A DNA stretch of 64,000 nucleotides from Burkholderiales bacterium (lineage in GTDB: Bacteria; Pseudomonadota; Gammaproteobacteria; Burkholderiales; Burkholderiaceae_C). The notes beneath the pieces were generated by a model. That model did not search any database. It worked only from the letters and a program-made list of their open reading frames with translations, and was not told the origin of the DNA. Positions 1 through 8,615 of the stretch are shown here, piece after piece (within the stretch, counting starts at the first letter, position 1; the number at the start of each line of letters is the position of its first letter). The position numbers and the translations under genes are program-made. Location: positions 124,001-188,000 of the forward strand of contig JAIOOS010000006.1 of the NCBI GenBank assembly GCA_021414305.1, in the 5' to 3' direction.

Positions 1-534
1 GCGCAGCCACGGGCCGATGCCGTCGGCGAAGCGCGAATAGCCCTGCACCGGCAGCCAGTCGAGGCGGATCGCGAAGGTGTACATCAAGAGGTAGCCGACC
101 AGGAACACCGGCACCGAGAAGGCGAGCACCGAGAACAGCATCACCGCGCGGTCGATCCAGCTGCCGGCGCGGTGCGCGGCGATCGTGCCGAGCGGCACCG
201 AGAGCAGCACCGCCAGCGTCATCGTCACCACCGCGATCGAGAGCGTGGGCTCGAGGCGCTGCGCGAGGAGCTGCGTCACCGGCACCTGGGTGAAGATCGA
301 GGTGCCGAGGTCGCCGCTCAGGATGCGCCCCAGCCAGCCGACGAACTGGATCGGCAGCGGCTTGTCGAGGCCGAGCGCGGTGCGCAGGCGGTCGATGTCG
401 TCGGTGGTCGCCAGGTCGCCGGCGATCAGCGCCGCCGGGTCGCCGGGCGAGAGATGGATCAGGAGGAAGACGACCACCGCCACCACCGCCATCACCGGCA
501 GCGTGGCGGCGAGCCGCCGCAGGACGTAGTTCAT
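1..534 (-). CDS. dipeptide/oligopeptide-type ABC transporter permease (DppB family), 3' end outside the window
   Basis: Inner-membrane permease of a peptide-type ABC importer. The ATG at 534 gives MNYVLRRLAATLPVMAV, the typical first transmembrane helix of the DppB/GsiC family, followed by the family's periplasmic segment with SPGDPAAL and a DLGTSIF motif. Further hydrophobic helices follow towards the window edge. About 178 codons are present, so roughly half of a usual 310–340 residue permease; the rest lies to the left of position 1. It is the last visible gene of an operon running FAD oxidoreductase, M81 peptidase, binding protein, permease, and starts 31 bp after the binding-protein stop. 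A second permease and the ATPases are probably further left. Substrate cannot be read from the sequence. Confidence 0.9.
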   Translation of the reverse strand, partial: MNYVLRRLAATLPVMAVVAVVVFLLIHLSPGDPAALIAGDLATTDDIDRLRTALGLDKPLPIQFVGWLGRILSGDLGTSIFTQVPVTQLLAQRLEPTLSIAVVTMTLAVLLSVPLGTIAAHRAGSWIDRAVMLFSVLAFSVPVFLVGYLLMYTFAIRLDWLPVQGYSRFADGIGPWLR

Positions 535-565
535 GCGGCCCGGCGTTGGATCGGCGTCGTGAGAG

Positions 566-2155
566 TTACTTGTCGAGGTACCAGACGAACGGGAGGCCGC
601 TCTTCAGGTTGTCGCCGCCCTTGATCTCCTTGCGCAACGCGCCCACCGGCGAATACTGGCCGGCGCTGATGTAGGGCAGCGCCTCGAAGGCCTGGGCGTG
701 GAACTTGTCGAGCAATTCCTTCCGCTTGGCGGGGTTGCCTTCCTTCAGCCAGGCGGTGCGGAGGTCGTCGAGCTCCTTGTTGCACGGCCAGCCCGGCAGC
801 GGCGTGCCGCACGAGGCGCTGAGGTAGGCGTTGGTGATCGGCGAATCGGCGTCGAAGCCGCCGGCCACGGTGACGTACATGCTCCAGCCGCCCGCGTCGG
901 GCGCGTCCTTCTTGGCGCGCCGGCCGCCGATGGTGGCCCAGTCGGAGGTCTGCATGTCGACGTTCATGCCGATGCTCTTCAGCGTCTGCGCCGCCATCAG
1001 CGCCTCGGCGTTGAGGTAGGTGATGTCGCTGGGCACGAGCAGCACCACTTTCTCGCCCTTGTAGCCGGAGTCGGCCAGCATCTGCTTGGCCTTGGCGACG
1101 TCGGGAATGCGCCAGGGCTCGGCGCCGGCGAAGGTCTCGTTCGGGCTGCCGCAGATGAAGAAGGTGGCGCAGCTCGTGACCCGCAGGTCCTTGGGGTAGC
1201 CCATGGCGGCCATGAACCTGTCCTGGTTCACCGCTTTCAGCACCGCCTGGCGAACCTTCGGGTTGTTGAACGGCGGATGGAGCTGGTTCATCACCATCCA
1301 GCCCTGCCACGAGCCCGAGGGCACGAGCTTCACGTTCGGGTCGGCGCGAAGCACATTGATGTAGTCGGGGGGAAGCTGCTCGATGTAGTCGACCTCGCCC
1401 TTCTTCAGCGCCGCGACGGCGCTGTTGGCATCGGGGATGTAGAACCACTCGATCCGGTCGAAGTGCGGCTTCTTGCTGCCGGCGGCACCGCTGCCGGGCT
1501 CGGTGCGGGCGACGTAGTGCGGGTTGCGCACGAACACCACCTTGTTCCCCGGCACCCACTCGTCGCGCTTGAACATGAAGGGTCCCGAGCCCATCACGTC
1601 GGTGAGCGGCGCGGTCGTCGGCAGCCTGGCGATCCGCTCGGGCATCACCACCGGCGGAAATCCCGACGGCTTGGCCATGCCTTCGAGCACCATGCCGAAC
1701 GGCTCCTGCAGCGTCAGGGTGAAGGTCTTCTCGTCGACCGCTTTCCATTCCGGCTTCGAGATCGCGGTCATGGCGCGGCCGATGCTGTCCTTCGAGGTCC
1801 AGCGCTGCATCGAGGCGACGACGTCGGTGGCGGTGACGGCGGTGCCGTCGGAGAACCTGAGGTTCGGCCGCAGGATGAAGGTCCAGAGCTTGCCGTCCTT
1901 CGAGGTCGTGTACTTGTCGACCATCTGCGGCTTCGGCACGCCCTTCTCGTCGAGGCCGAAGGGCATGTCGTAGACCATGTAGCCGAAGTTGCGCGTGATG
2001 TACGCGGTGGTGAAGGTCGGATCCAGGATCTTCACGTCGGCGTGGGCGACGACCCGGAGCGTCTTGGTCTGCGCCGCGGCCGGCAGCGCCGCCAGGCCGA
2101 GCAGGGCGGCGCCCGCGAGAGTGGCGGCGAGGCGGGCGAGGATTCGTCGTTGCAT
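566..2155 (-). CDS. ABC transporter substrate-binding protein, family 5 (peptide/nickel type)
   Basis: Periplasmic binding protein of 529 residues, the usual size for the SBP_bac_5 family that feeds dipeptide-type permeases. A signal peptide is visible at residues 1–28 (MQRRILARLAATL, ending AAAQ). Family-typical stretches follow: DPTFTTAYITRNFGYMVYD near the mature N-terminus, LRPNLRFSDGTAVTATDV, GSGPFMFKRDEW and FNNPKVRQAVLKAVN. These are known landmarks of DppA-like proteins. It is followed by the permease gene after 31 bp and preceded by the M81 peptidase gene 46 bp upstream, so one operon is likely. The neighbouring peptidase and FAD oxidase suggest a peptide or amino-acid derivative as ligand, but this is inference. 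Confidence 0.93.
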   Translation of the reverse strand: MQRRILARLAATLAGAALLGLAALPAAAQTKTLRVVAHADVKILDPTFTTAYITRNFGYMVYDMPFGLDEKGVPKPQMVDKYTTSKDGKLWTFILRPNLRFSDGTAVTATDVVASMQRWTSKDSIGRAMTAISKPEWKAVDEKTFTLTLQEPFGMVLEGMAKPSGFPPVVMPERIARLPTTAPLTDVMGSGPFMFKRDEWVPGNKVVFVRNPHYVARTEPGSGAAGSKKPHFDRIEWFYIPDANSAVAALKKGEVDYIEQLPPDYINVLRADPNVKLVPSGSWQGWMVMNQLHPPFNNPKVRQAVLKAVNQDRFMAAMGYPKDLRVTSCATFFICGSPNETFAGAEPWRIPDVAKAKQMLADSGYKGEKVVLLVPSDITYLNAEALMAAQTLKSIGMNVDMQTSDWATIGGRRAKKDAPDAGGWSMYVTVAGGFDADSPITNAYLSASCGTPLPGWPCNKELDDLRTAWLKEGNPAKRKELLDKFHAQAFEALPYISAGQYSPVGALRKEIKGGDNLKSGLPFVWYLDK

Positions 2156-2201
2156 GGCGAGGTTCTCCGGTACGGATGGATGGCGGCGGGCGGAATTCGG
2201 G

Positions 2202-3650
2202 TCAGTCGGCTTCGAGCGGCCACTTCGGCCGCCGCACCTTGCGGTAGGGCAGCGTGCGCAGGTCGAGCGTAACCGCGCCGGGTGCGGCAGCGTAGATCAC
2301 GCGCGAGGCGATCTTCGAGTACGAAGCGTGGAAATGCTGCGAGGACTTCACGACCACGATCCTTTTCTTCGCCAGATCGCAGCCGATGCCGGTGAAGAGG
2401 TCGGTGCCCATCGCCTGGTTGCGCAGCGAGCAGAGCAGGATCTCGATACCGTCGCACTCGACCAGGACGCTGTCGCCCATCTCGGCGCGGGTGTTGGAGA
2501 GCCCCGTCTGCACGTGCTCGAGGCGAATGCGCTTCACCGTGCACTCGAGGTCGATCGGGTCGCCCGAGAGCGGGCTCACCTTGCCGCCGATGCGCAAGGC
2601 CAGGCGCGCGCCCTCGCCCGCCTCGATGGCGATGCGCGCCGCGATCGGATCCCAGAACGGGCCGATCGCGACGTCGCGGATGCCGCGCTCGACGATGCGG
2701 CGGAGAAAGAAGGTGGCGTCGCTGGCGGCGCCACCGCCGGGGTTGTCGGCGCCGTCGGAGATGACGACCGTGCCGCCCTCGCCAGCCAGCGCCTGGTCGA
2801 GCGCCTCGTCGATCGTGGGGTGCGGCACGCGCAGGGCCTCGCGCAGGCCGATCAGCTCGTCGGCGAGCCGACGGGCCAGGGCCCGGGCTTTCGCTTCGTC
2901 GCCGTCGGTGTAGACGAGGACCTTGGTGCCCATCTCGGGCACGTCGCCCCAGGCGAAGCCGTGGGCGATGGAGACCGAGAGCACGCCGTCCTTGCCTTCC
3001 ATCGCCTGCAGGCGGTCGACGAACGAGCGGGCAGGCTCGCGCGAGGTGTGCACCGTGACGATCATCTCGCAGTCGACCATCGCCGCCACCGGGCGAATCT
3101 TCTTCGCGACGATCGCCGCGCACAGGTCGACGAGCTCCAGGGCGCGCTCGAGCACGTCGGTGTGCGGGTACTCCTTGTAGGCGATGAGCAGGTCGGCGTT
3201 GTCCACCATCGCCGGCGTGAGGTGGCTGTGCGGATCGAGCTCGGCGCCGACGACGACGCCGGGGCCGACGATGGCGCGCACGCGCTGCAGCAGGTCGCCT
3301 TCGCAGTCGTCGTAGCCGTCGGCGACCATGGCGCCGTGCAGGCCGAGCAGCACCATGTCGACCGGCAATGCCTTGCGCAGGTCGGCGAGCAGCTCCTCGC
3401 GCAGCGCCTCGTAGCAGGCACGCGTGGTCGTGCCGCTCGGCTGCGCGCCGGCGACCAGGCCTTCCACCAGATCCCAGGCCTTCTCCTTGCCGCGCAGCCG
3501 CGCCGCCCACAGCGGCCCGGCGAAATAGAACATCTGGTCGGGGTGGGTGCCGGCCGGGTAATAGCCGCGGTCGCGGAAGGTCGCCATGCCGGTGGGCATG
3601 GGGGCGAAGGTGTTGGTTTCGGTGGCGATGCCACCGGAGAAGACGCGCAT
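2202..3650 (-). CDS. M81 family metallopeptidase (microcystinase C/MlrC-like)
   Basis: A 482-residue putative zinc peptidase. The start MRVFSGGIATETNTF at 3650 is the classic N-terminus of the MlrC family; longer upstream frames only add low-quality translation. Visible family motifs are GLHGAMVADGYDDCEGD, ELDPHSHLTP, YKEYPHTD and SDGADNPGGG, which contain the Asp and His residues expected to bind zinc. The best-studied member, MlrC, cleaves the linearised microcystin fragment, but most family members have no known substrate. Its operon partners are a DAO-type oxidoreductase (stop 17 bp upstream) and a peptide ABC importer downstream, which fits catabolism of imported non-standard peptides. 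No signal peptide is seen, so it should act in the cytoplasm. Confidence 0.9.
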   Translation of the reverse strand: MRVFSGGIATETNTFAPMPTGMATFRDRGYYPAGTHPDQMFYFAGPLWAARLRGKEKAWDLVEGLVAGAQPSGTTTRACYEALREELLADLRKALPVDMVLLGLHGAMVADGYDDCEGDLLQRVRAIVGPGVVVGAELDPHSHLTPAMVDNADLLIAYKEYPHTDVLERALELVDLCAAIVAKKIRPVAAMVDCEMIVTVHTSREPARSFVDRLQAMEGKDGVLSVSIAHGFAWGDVPEMGTKVLVYTDGDEAKARALARRLADELIGLREALRVPHPTIDEALDQALAGEGGTVVISDGADNPGGGAASDATFFLRRIVERGIRDVAIGPFWDPIAARIAIEAGEGARLALRIGGKVSPLSGDPIDLECTVKRIRLEHVQTGLSNTRAEMGDSVLVECDGIEILLCSLRNQAMGTDLFTGIGCDLAKKRIVVVKSSQHFHASYSKIASRVIYAAAPGAVTLDLRTLPYRKVRRPKWPLEAD

Positions 3651-3667
3651 GGGATGGAGGATGGAGG

Positions 3668-4801
3668 TCAGGAGCGCACGAGGCGCGAAGGCGAGAGCAT
3701 CGCCGGAGTGAGGCCGAACGAGGCGACATGAGCAGGAATCGGCTCGCCACGCACCAGCGCGGCGACCGACTGGCCCATGGCCGGCGAGGTCTGGATGCCG
3801 TAGCCGCCCTGCGCCGCCGACCAGAAGAAGCCGGGCAGCTCGGGGTCGGCGCCGCCGACCAGGTCGCCGTCGGCCACGAACGAGCGCAGGCCCGCCCACA
3901 CGCGCGTGGGCCGGCGGATCGCGAGGGTGGTCATGCGCTCGATGCGGTCGATGGCGGTGGCGATGTCGAGCTCCTCGGGCTGCACGTCGTGCGGCGCCAC
4001 CGGGTCGGCGTTGGCCGGCGAACCGAGCAGCATGCCGGCGTCGGGCTTGATGTACCAGTCTTCCTCGATCCCCGCCGTGAGCGGCCACGCGGCGCTGGCG
4101 ATGCCTTCGGGAGGGGCGAAGATGAAGGCCGAGCGGCGCTTGGGCACGAGACCGATGGGCCGGGCGCCGGCCAGCCCGCCGAGGACGTCGGCCCACGCGC
4201 CGGCGGCATTCACCACCAGCGGCGCCTCGAGTGCGTGCCCGCCCGCCTGCACCTGCCACACGCCGCCCTCGCGGCGCAGCGAGGTGACCGGCGCGTCGGC
4301 GAGCAACGCGCCGCCGGCGCGGCGGATGCCGCGGAGGAACCCCTGATGGATGGCATGCACGTCCATGTCGGACGCATCGGGCTCGTACACCGCGCCGAGC
4401 ACGAGCTCGCGGCGCAGCACCGGGGTGATCTCGCACGCGCCCTCGGCGTCGAGCAGGCGGCCGCGCGGCGACATCGCCTGCAGCACCGCCCAGTGCGCCT
4501 GCAGCGGTGCCTCCTGGCCGTGGCTCGCGACCATCATCGCGCCGCGCGGGCCCAGCACCGGGTGCTCCGCGAAGCCCTCGGGCGGTCGGTCGAAGAAGGC
4601 GCGGCTGGCCATCGTCAGGGCGCGCACCTGCGGCGTGCCGTAGCTCTCCATGAAGAGCGCGGCCGAGCGGCCGGTGGAGTGAAAGCCCGGCTGCGCCTCC
4701 TGCTCGACGAGCAGCACCTTCATGTGCGGCGCGAGAAAGAAGCCGGCCGCCGCGCCGGCGATGCCGGCGCCGATGACGATGCAATCGGCGGTGCGGGTCA
4801 T
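3668..4801 (-). CDS. FAD-dependent oxidoreductase of the DAO (glycine/D-amino-acid oxidase) family
   Basis: A 377-residue flavoenzyme. The N-terminus carries the dinucleotide-binding motif IVIGAGIAGAAAGFFLA (GxGxxG) directly after the start, and the C-terminal half has the family signature GGYGIQTSPAMGQ. Members oxidise amines of amino acids or sarcosine-like compounds at the expense of FAD; exact substrate unknown. It is the first gene of the peptide-transport operon, 17 bp ahead of the M81 peptidase. Together they suggest that a released D- or N-substituted amino acid is oxidised here. The ATG at 4801 follows GGGAG almost without spacing, so initiation may be weak, but the Rossmann motif fixes this start. 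Confidence 0.88.
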   Translation of the reverse strand: MTRTADCIVIGAGIAGAAAGFFLAPHMKVLLVEQEAQPGFHSTGRSAALFMESYGTPQVRALTMASRAFFDRPPEGFAEHPVLGPRGAMMVASHGQEAPLQAHWAVLQAMSPRGRLLDAEGACEITPVLRRELVLGAVYEPDASDMDVHAIHQGFLRGIRRAGGALLADAPVTSLRREGGVWQVQAGGHALEAPLVVNAAGAWADVLGGLAGARPIGLVPKRRSAFIFAPPEGIASAAWPLTAGIEEDWYIKPDAGMLLGSPANADPVAPHDVQPEELDIATAIDRIERMTTLAIRRPTRVWAGLRSFVADGDLVGGADPELPGFFWSAAQGGYGIQTSPAMGQSVAALVRGEPIPAHVASFGLTPAMLSPSRLVRS

Positions 4802-4980
4802 CTCCCGATGCTAGCGGTGTCGGCCACTCCGCCGCCATGGCGACGCCGAACGTCATCGCCGGCCCCGTCGTGGTGCGAAGGTCGCCTGTCCAGGCCGTCG
4901 ACTCGACTATGCTTGCGCCGTGCCTGCGGCCGCGCACGCACGGACGGATGAGCTTCACCAACCGATAAAGGGAGACGAAG

Positions 4981-5391
4981 ATGAAACGTTTTACCGTTGC
5001 CGCCGGTCTGATTGCCTCGTGCAGCTGGGCACAGGCCGACCCGGGCTTCATGCTCGGCCTCTCCTACAACTTCGGCGGTTCGCTCGGCGTGACCGCGAAG
5101 ATCCTGTCGACCAACAAACAGGAGAAGGCTGTCGCCGCGCTCGGCGTGTCCTATATGTTCGGAGAAGCCAAGAGCAAGTTCGGCGTCGACCTGGGCGCAG
5201 GCTACAACTTCAAGAACGACGTGACGGCTACCGTGGGCTGGGACTTCATGAACAGCCAGGTGCAGACAGCGGTCGGCGTTGCCAGCACGAAGAAGAAGAA
5301 GGACTCGTCCGCACCGCCCACCAACCCCTCGGGCAGCGGCTCCAGCGTCTCCCTGGATCGATTCCTCGCCGACTCGCCGAGCTCGCTCTAG
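4981..5391 (+). CDS. small secreted beta-strand-rich protein, candidate partner of the downstream glycosyltransferase
   Basis: A 136-residue protein with a good ribosome site (GGGAGACGAAG) and a clear signal peptide (residues 1–19, ending AQA before DPGF). The mature part alternates short amphipathic strands ending in aromatic residues, for example GFMLGLSYNF, GVSYMF, GAGYNF and GWDF. This is the pattern of a small outer-membrane beta-barrel or hairpin protein. At residues 104–107 there is a KKKK block, and the tail from 108 on is rich in Ser, Pro and Thr (APPTNPSGSGSS). The gene ends 39 bp before an OGT-type glycosyltransferase gene on the same strand. No family recognised. That the tail is the acceptor of the transferase is my inference. 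Confidence 0.75.
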   Translation: MKRFTVAAGLIASCSWAQADPGFMLGLSYNFGGSLGVTAKILSTNKQEKAVAALGVSYMFGEAKSKFGVDLGAGYNFKNDVTATVGWDFMNSQVQTAVGVASTKKKKDSSAPPTNPSGSGSSVSLDRFLADSPSSL

Positions 5392-5430
5392 TCCGCGGCG
5401 TCGGCGCCCGGCGCACCGCAGGCGACCGGC

Positions 5431-7152
5431 ATGACGACCGAAGCGCAAGGCCTGGCGCTGCTGGCCCGGGCCCGCCAGGCATTGCGCGACGGATTCGAAG
5501 GCGAGGCCCTGGCGCTGGCTCGCCAGGCCGCCGAATCGTTTCCCGACTCGCTGGTGGTGCGCGTCACGCTCGGCTTCGCGCTGAGCGCCAGCGGCCTGCA
5601 CGACGAGGCCGAGCGCGTGTTCGAACAGGCGCGCGCGCACGACCCGGCCGCCGTGCGGGCGTACTGCGCCCGGCTCGGGGCGCTCCCCCACGAACCCTTG
5701 CTGCTGGACGCACGCGCGATCCATCTGGCGCATGACTTCGCGCGCCGGCGTGCCTGCGACTGGCGCTCGGCCGACTACCTGCAGCGCTTTGCCGAGTGGA
5801 TAGAGAGCGCGCCCTCGCAAGCAGCGCGCGGCGAGCGTCTCGAGCGGGGCCTGACCTTCCATGCGCTGGCGCTCGGGCTGCCCTTGCCGTTGCTGCAGCG
5901 CGTGAATCGGGCCGTGACCGATTCGATTCGGCGGCAGCTCGACCCGCCGACGCCCCCGCCCGAGGCGCCCCGCAGCGACGGTCCGCTTCGCCTCGGCTAC
6001 CTGAGCCACAACTTCGGCCAGCATCCGACGGCCTACCTGACGCAGGACCTGTACGCACTGCACGACCGGTCGCGCTTTTCGGTGCACGGATTCGCCCTCG
6101 ATGCCGACGACGGGGGCCCGCTGCGGAAGAAGATAGCCGGCGCCTGCGACCACTGGGTCGACGCCCATGGGCTGCACCCGCGCGAGGTGGCGCAGTGCAT
6201 CCGCGAGCACGGCATCGACGTCCTGGTCGCGATGGGCGGCTACCAGACGGGACCGGTCATCGACGTCTGCCTGTACCGGCCGGCGCCGGTGCAGGTGAAC
6301 TACCTCGCCTTCCAGGCCACCCTGGGCTGCCCCGAAGTCGCCTTCCACGTCACCGACCGGCACTGCACCTTGCCGCACGAGGCGGCGTGCTGGGACGAGG
6401 CCCTGGTGCGCCTCGGCGACACCCACTTCGTCTACCCCTACCGGCAGGCGATCGGGCCACGGCCGCCGCGTGCCGAAGAAGGCCTCCCCGACGACGCCCT
6501 CGTGCTTTGCGGCTTCAACAACGGCTACAAGATCGAGCCGGGGGTATTCGCCGTCTGGTGCGAGCTGCTGCGCCGCCTCCCGCACGCCGTGCTGTGGATC
6601 TACCAGTCGCACCCGCAGCAGGGCGGGAACCTGCGGCGCTCGCTGGCGGGCGCCGGCATCGAGCCGGAGCGGCTCGTCGTGTCGCGATTCGAGTCAGACC
6701 CCGCGCGTCACCTGGCGCGCCTGGCGCTCGCCGACCTGTTCGTCGATACCTTCACGTACAGCGCGCACACGACGATGCTGGACGCGCTGTATGCCGGCGT
6801 GCCGCCGGTGAGCCTTGCCGGCACCACGACGGTGGGCCGTCTGGGCGCGAGCTTCGTGCGCGCGGCCGGCCTGCCGGAGAACGTCTGCGCCGATCGCGAG
6901 GCGTATGTGCAGCGAGTGCTGCAGCTGGCCGGCGACGCCGCGGAGCGCGAGCGGCAGCGGCAGCACCTGCGCCACTGCCGTGAGCAGGAGCAGGGGCCCT
7001 TCGACGTTCCGCGGCGCACTCGCGAGCTCGAGGCGGCGTACGGCGAAATGTGGCGGCAGCACAGGGCGGGCGTTGCACCTCGCGGGTTCGATGTGGACGC
7101 GGCAGGCGTGGCGGCCACGCACGGCCAATCGCGGTCTACCACTGACCCCTAG
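5431..7152 (+). CDS. OGT/SPINDLY-type protein O-glycosyltransferase (GT41) with short TPR region
   Basis: A 573-residue protein. Residues 1–165 are helical TPR-like repeats; about 185–535 match the GT41 catalytic region of O-GlcNAc transferases. Comparing from memory with human OGT, H198 in FGQHPTAYL corresponds to the catalytic-site His, K367 in NGYKIEP to the UDP-binding Lys, and H446-T-T to the HTT motif that contacts the nucleotide sugar. DGIHILV-like and RPAPVQVNYL segments are also in place. There is no signal peptide, so it acts in the cytoplasm on proteins before export. It follows the small secreted-protein gene by 39 bp. Bacterial members modify proteins with GlcNAc or other sugars; the sugar here is unknown. 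The last 40 residues are non-conserved. Confidence 0.88.
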   Translation: MTTEAQGLALLARARQALRDGFEGEALALARQAAESFPDSLVVRVTLGFALSASGLHDEAERVFEQARAHDPAAVRAYCARLGALPHEPLLLDARAIHLAHDFARRRACDWRSADYLQRFAEWIESAPSQAARGERLERGLTFHALALGLPLPLLQRVNRAVTDSIRRQLDPPTPPPEAPRSDGPLRLGYLSHNFGQHPTAYLTQDLYALHDRSRFSVHGFALDADDGGPLRKKIAGACDHWVDAHGLHPREVAQCIREHGIDVLVAMGGYQTGPVIDVCLYRPAPVQVNYLAFQATLGCPEVAFHVTDRHCTLPHEAACWDEALVRLGDTHFVYPYRQAIGPRPPRAEEGLPDDALVLCGFNNGYKIEPGVFAVWCELLRRLPHAVLWIYQSHPQQGGNLRRSLAGAGIEPERLVVSRFESDPARHLARLALADLFVDTFTYSAHTTMLDALYAGVPPVSLAGTTTVGRLGASFVRAAGLPENVCADREAYVQRVLQLAGDAAERERQRQHLRHCREQEQGPFDVPRRTRELEAAYGEMWRQHRAGVAPRGFDVDAAGVAATHGQSRSTTDP

Positions 7153-7223
7153 CGACCCAAGCCTGGCCTACCTCGTCGCGAAATCAACGCTCGATAGCCG
7201 ACGTTCATACGTGATCGTGCGAT

Positions 7224-7298
7224 TCAGCGCAGACCGAAGTAACCGGCGATGAATAGCACGATGACGACGAGACCGACAAGCCAGATGATCCGATTCAT
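7224..7298 (-). CDS. 24-residue single-helix membrane peptide
   Basis: A very short open frame with a strong ribosome site (CCAAGGAGTGAAAGC before ATG at 7298). The peptide begins MNRIIWLVGLVVIVLF and ends GYFGLR: a single hydrophobic helix of about 18 residues followed by a short basic end. I recall similar 23–25 residue peptides ending FFGLR in many proteobacteria, without a known function. It is alone on the minus strand between the glycosyltransferase and a secreted protein. Likely a real inner-membrane micropeptide; role unknown. Confidence 0.65.
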   Translation of the reverse strand: MNRIIWLVGLVVIVLFIAGYFGLR

Positions 7299-7624
7299 GC
7301 TTTCACTCCTTGGGGAAGCCGTCTCTTCGAAGCGGTGCGCGCCACCGTCCTGCGCCTTCAGCATCTGGATCGTGTTGCGCTCATCGCACAATCCTGCTGA
7401 TTGAACTTTGTCAGTCTAGGTTCGCGGGCAAGCACAGCACGTAGGACGAAGGCCCACGCGCCCGTGGGGCCGATGCGCGTGGGGACGGCGCCACCGCTGA
7501 AGGCGGACGATCCCGCCCGGGGGACGGCGCTCAACGCAATCGATGCTTTGTCGTCGAAGGGGGGTAGCCGCCTGAAGCTGGCCTGAGGACGTAGGATTTG
7601 CCTACCGGCAACCGGAGGTTCGAG
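7299..7624. other. 326-bp intergenic region with two inverted repeats
   Basis: Divergent spacer between the 24-residue peptide gene (minus) and the secreted-protein gene (plus). It holds a GC-rich inverted repeat at 7451–7471 (GGCCCACG and CGTGGGGCC arms, one bulge) and a short perfect one at 7591–7605 (GTAGG, 5 nt, CCTAC) just before the ribosome site GGAGG at 7614–7618. The second could be a 5'-UTR hairpin or an operator for the downstream gene. I see no convincing gene or RNA here. Confidence 0.5.
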
Positions 7625-8560
7625 ATGAATCGATTTGCTCTCTTGCTTGCATCGCTCATTCTCCTGCCGGCCCTCGCGCCGGCCGCTGTGCTCAACGTCG
7701 AGTTCAAGTTCACCCCCTTCAAGGGCAATCCGGAAAAGGAGAAGACCGTCGAGTCGGTCCCCGGCACCGCGCGGATCTTCCTGAACAACGTTCCCTATGC
7801 CGAGCAGGAGGTCCGCAAGCAATCCCTTCCGGTCATGTTCGAGGAACGCGAGGTGTCTTCCTCGGTCTGGCTGCCGGTGGAGTCGGCCGGCGCAGCCGTA
7901 CGCAAGGGCAGGAACAAGATTCGCATCGAATTCGATCCCGCCGACGCCAAGGCCGCGTACCGTGCCCGCCTGAGCTGGGCGACGGTGACCGACCAGGTCA
8001 CCCGCCAGAGCACCGGGCCCGGCAGCGGTTCAGCCACGAACATGGCCGACTCGGGAAAGGAAGACAAGTCCGTCACCGGCAAGGTCGTTTTCGAGCGCGA
8101 GTTCACGGCCGACTTCGCGGCCGACCGGCCGTGGCATCACTATCCTGCCGTGACGGCGCTGTCGGACGCGGACAGAAGTGCGCTGGCGGAGATGCTGAAG
8201 AAGCGCGTCGAGCTGTTCAAGCCCGGCTTTGCCGGGCTCTACAAGTCGCTCGAGGAACGCGGCGTCGAGCCGGAGAGAGTCGCAAAGGTTCGCAAGGCAA
8301 AGTGCCTGGACGCCGCCTACGGCGCGGGTGTGCGCCTCAGCGCGCCACCGCCGGGGGAACTCGAGTTCGTGACCACGGGCAATCCGGAAGTGGTGGTACG
8401 CCGCAAGGGCCGCGAGCTGTTCACGCTCGACCCCAAGGCGTTCGAGCGCATCAAGGGGGACGAGATGCAGATGTGCGCGGGCATGACCCTTTCCATGCTG
8501 TATGCGCCGCAGCTGGTGGTGGTTCGCTCGCCCGGCGGTGCCTGGGAAGTCGCCTACTAG
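7625..8560 (+). CDS. secreted protein of unknown function
   Basis: A 311-residue protein with a signal peptide (MNRFALLLASLILLPALAPAA) and a ribosome site GGAGG six bases before ATG 7625. An ATG nine codons earlier lacks a ribosome site and would spoil the signal peptide. The mature part starts with a beta-rich segment (VEFKFTPFKG, RIFLNNVPYAEQEV, KIRIEFDPAD), then a charged central linker and a mixed C-terminal domain with two cysteines (KCLDAAYG, MCAGMTLSM). No family recognised. It stands alone between a divergent micropeptide gene and a convergent GDSL hydrolase gene; a strong hairpin follows its stop. Confidence 0.8.
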   Translation: MNRFALLLASLILLPALAPAAVLNVEFKFTPFKGNPEKEKTVESVPGTARIFLNNVPYAEQEVRKQSLPVMFEEREVSSSVWLPVESAGAAVRKGRNKIRIEFDPADAKAAYRARLSWATVTDQVTRQSTGPGSGSATNMADSGKEDKSVTGKVVFEREFTADFAADRPWHHYPAVTALSDADRSALAEMLKKRVELFKPGFAGLYKSLEERGVEPERVAKVRKAKCLDAAYGAGVRLSAPPPGELEFVTTGNPEVVVRRKGRELFTLDPKAFERIKGDEMQMCAGMTLSMLYAPQLVVVRSPGGAWEVAY

Positions 8561-8571
8561 CCCGATCGAAC

Positions 8572-8607
8572 GTGGATGTCGGCACCCGCCCCCGTGCCGG
8601 CATCCAC
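8572..8607. terminator. 14-bp stem hairpin between convergent genes
   Basis: Arms 8572–8585 and 8594–8607 pair over 14 positions with one G·T wobble, around an 8-base loop (8586–8593). The hairpin lies 11 bp after the plus-strand stop at 8560 and 8 bp after the minus-strand stop at 8616. It can therefore serve both converging genes as a terminator or mRNA end-protecting stem. It has no long T-tract. Confidence 0.7.
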
Positions 8608-8615
8608 CGCATCAC

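Noticed and set aside
698..2272. A 524-codon frame antisense to the substrate-binding protein
   Set aside because: The minus strand encodes an unmistakable family-5 binding protein with signal peptide.
7358..7822. A 154-codon minus-strand frame across the spacer and the secreted-protein gene
   Set aside because: No ribosome site or motif; it overlaps the signal-peptide region of the plus-strand gene.
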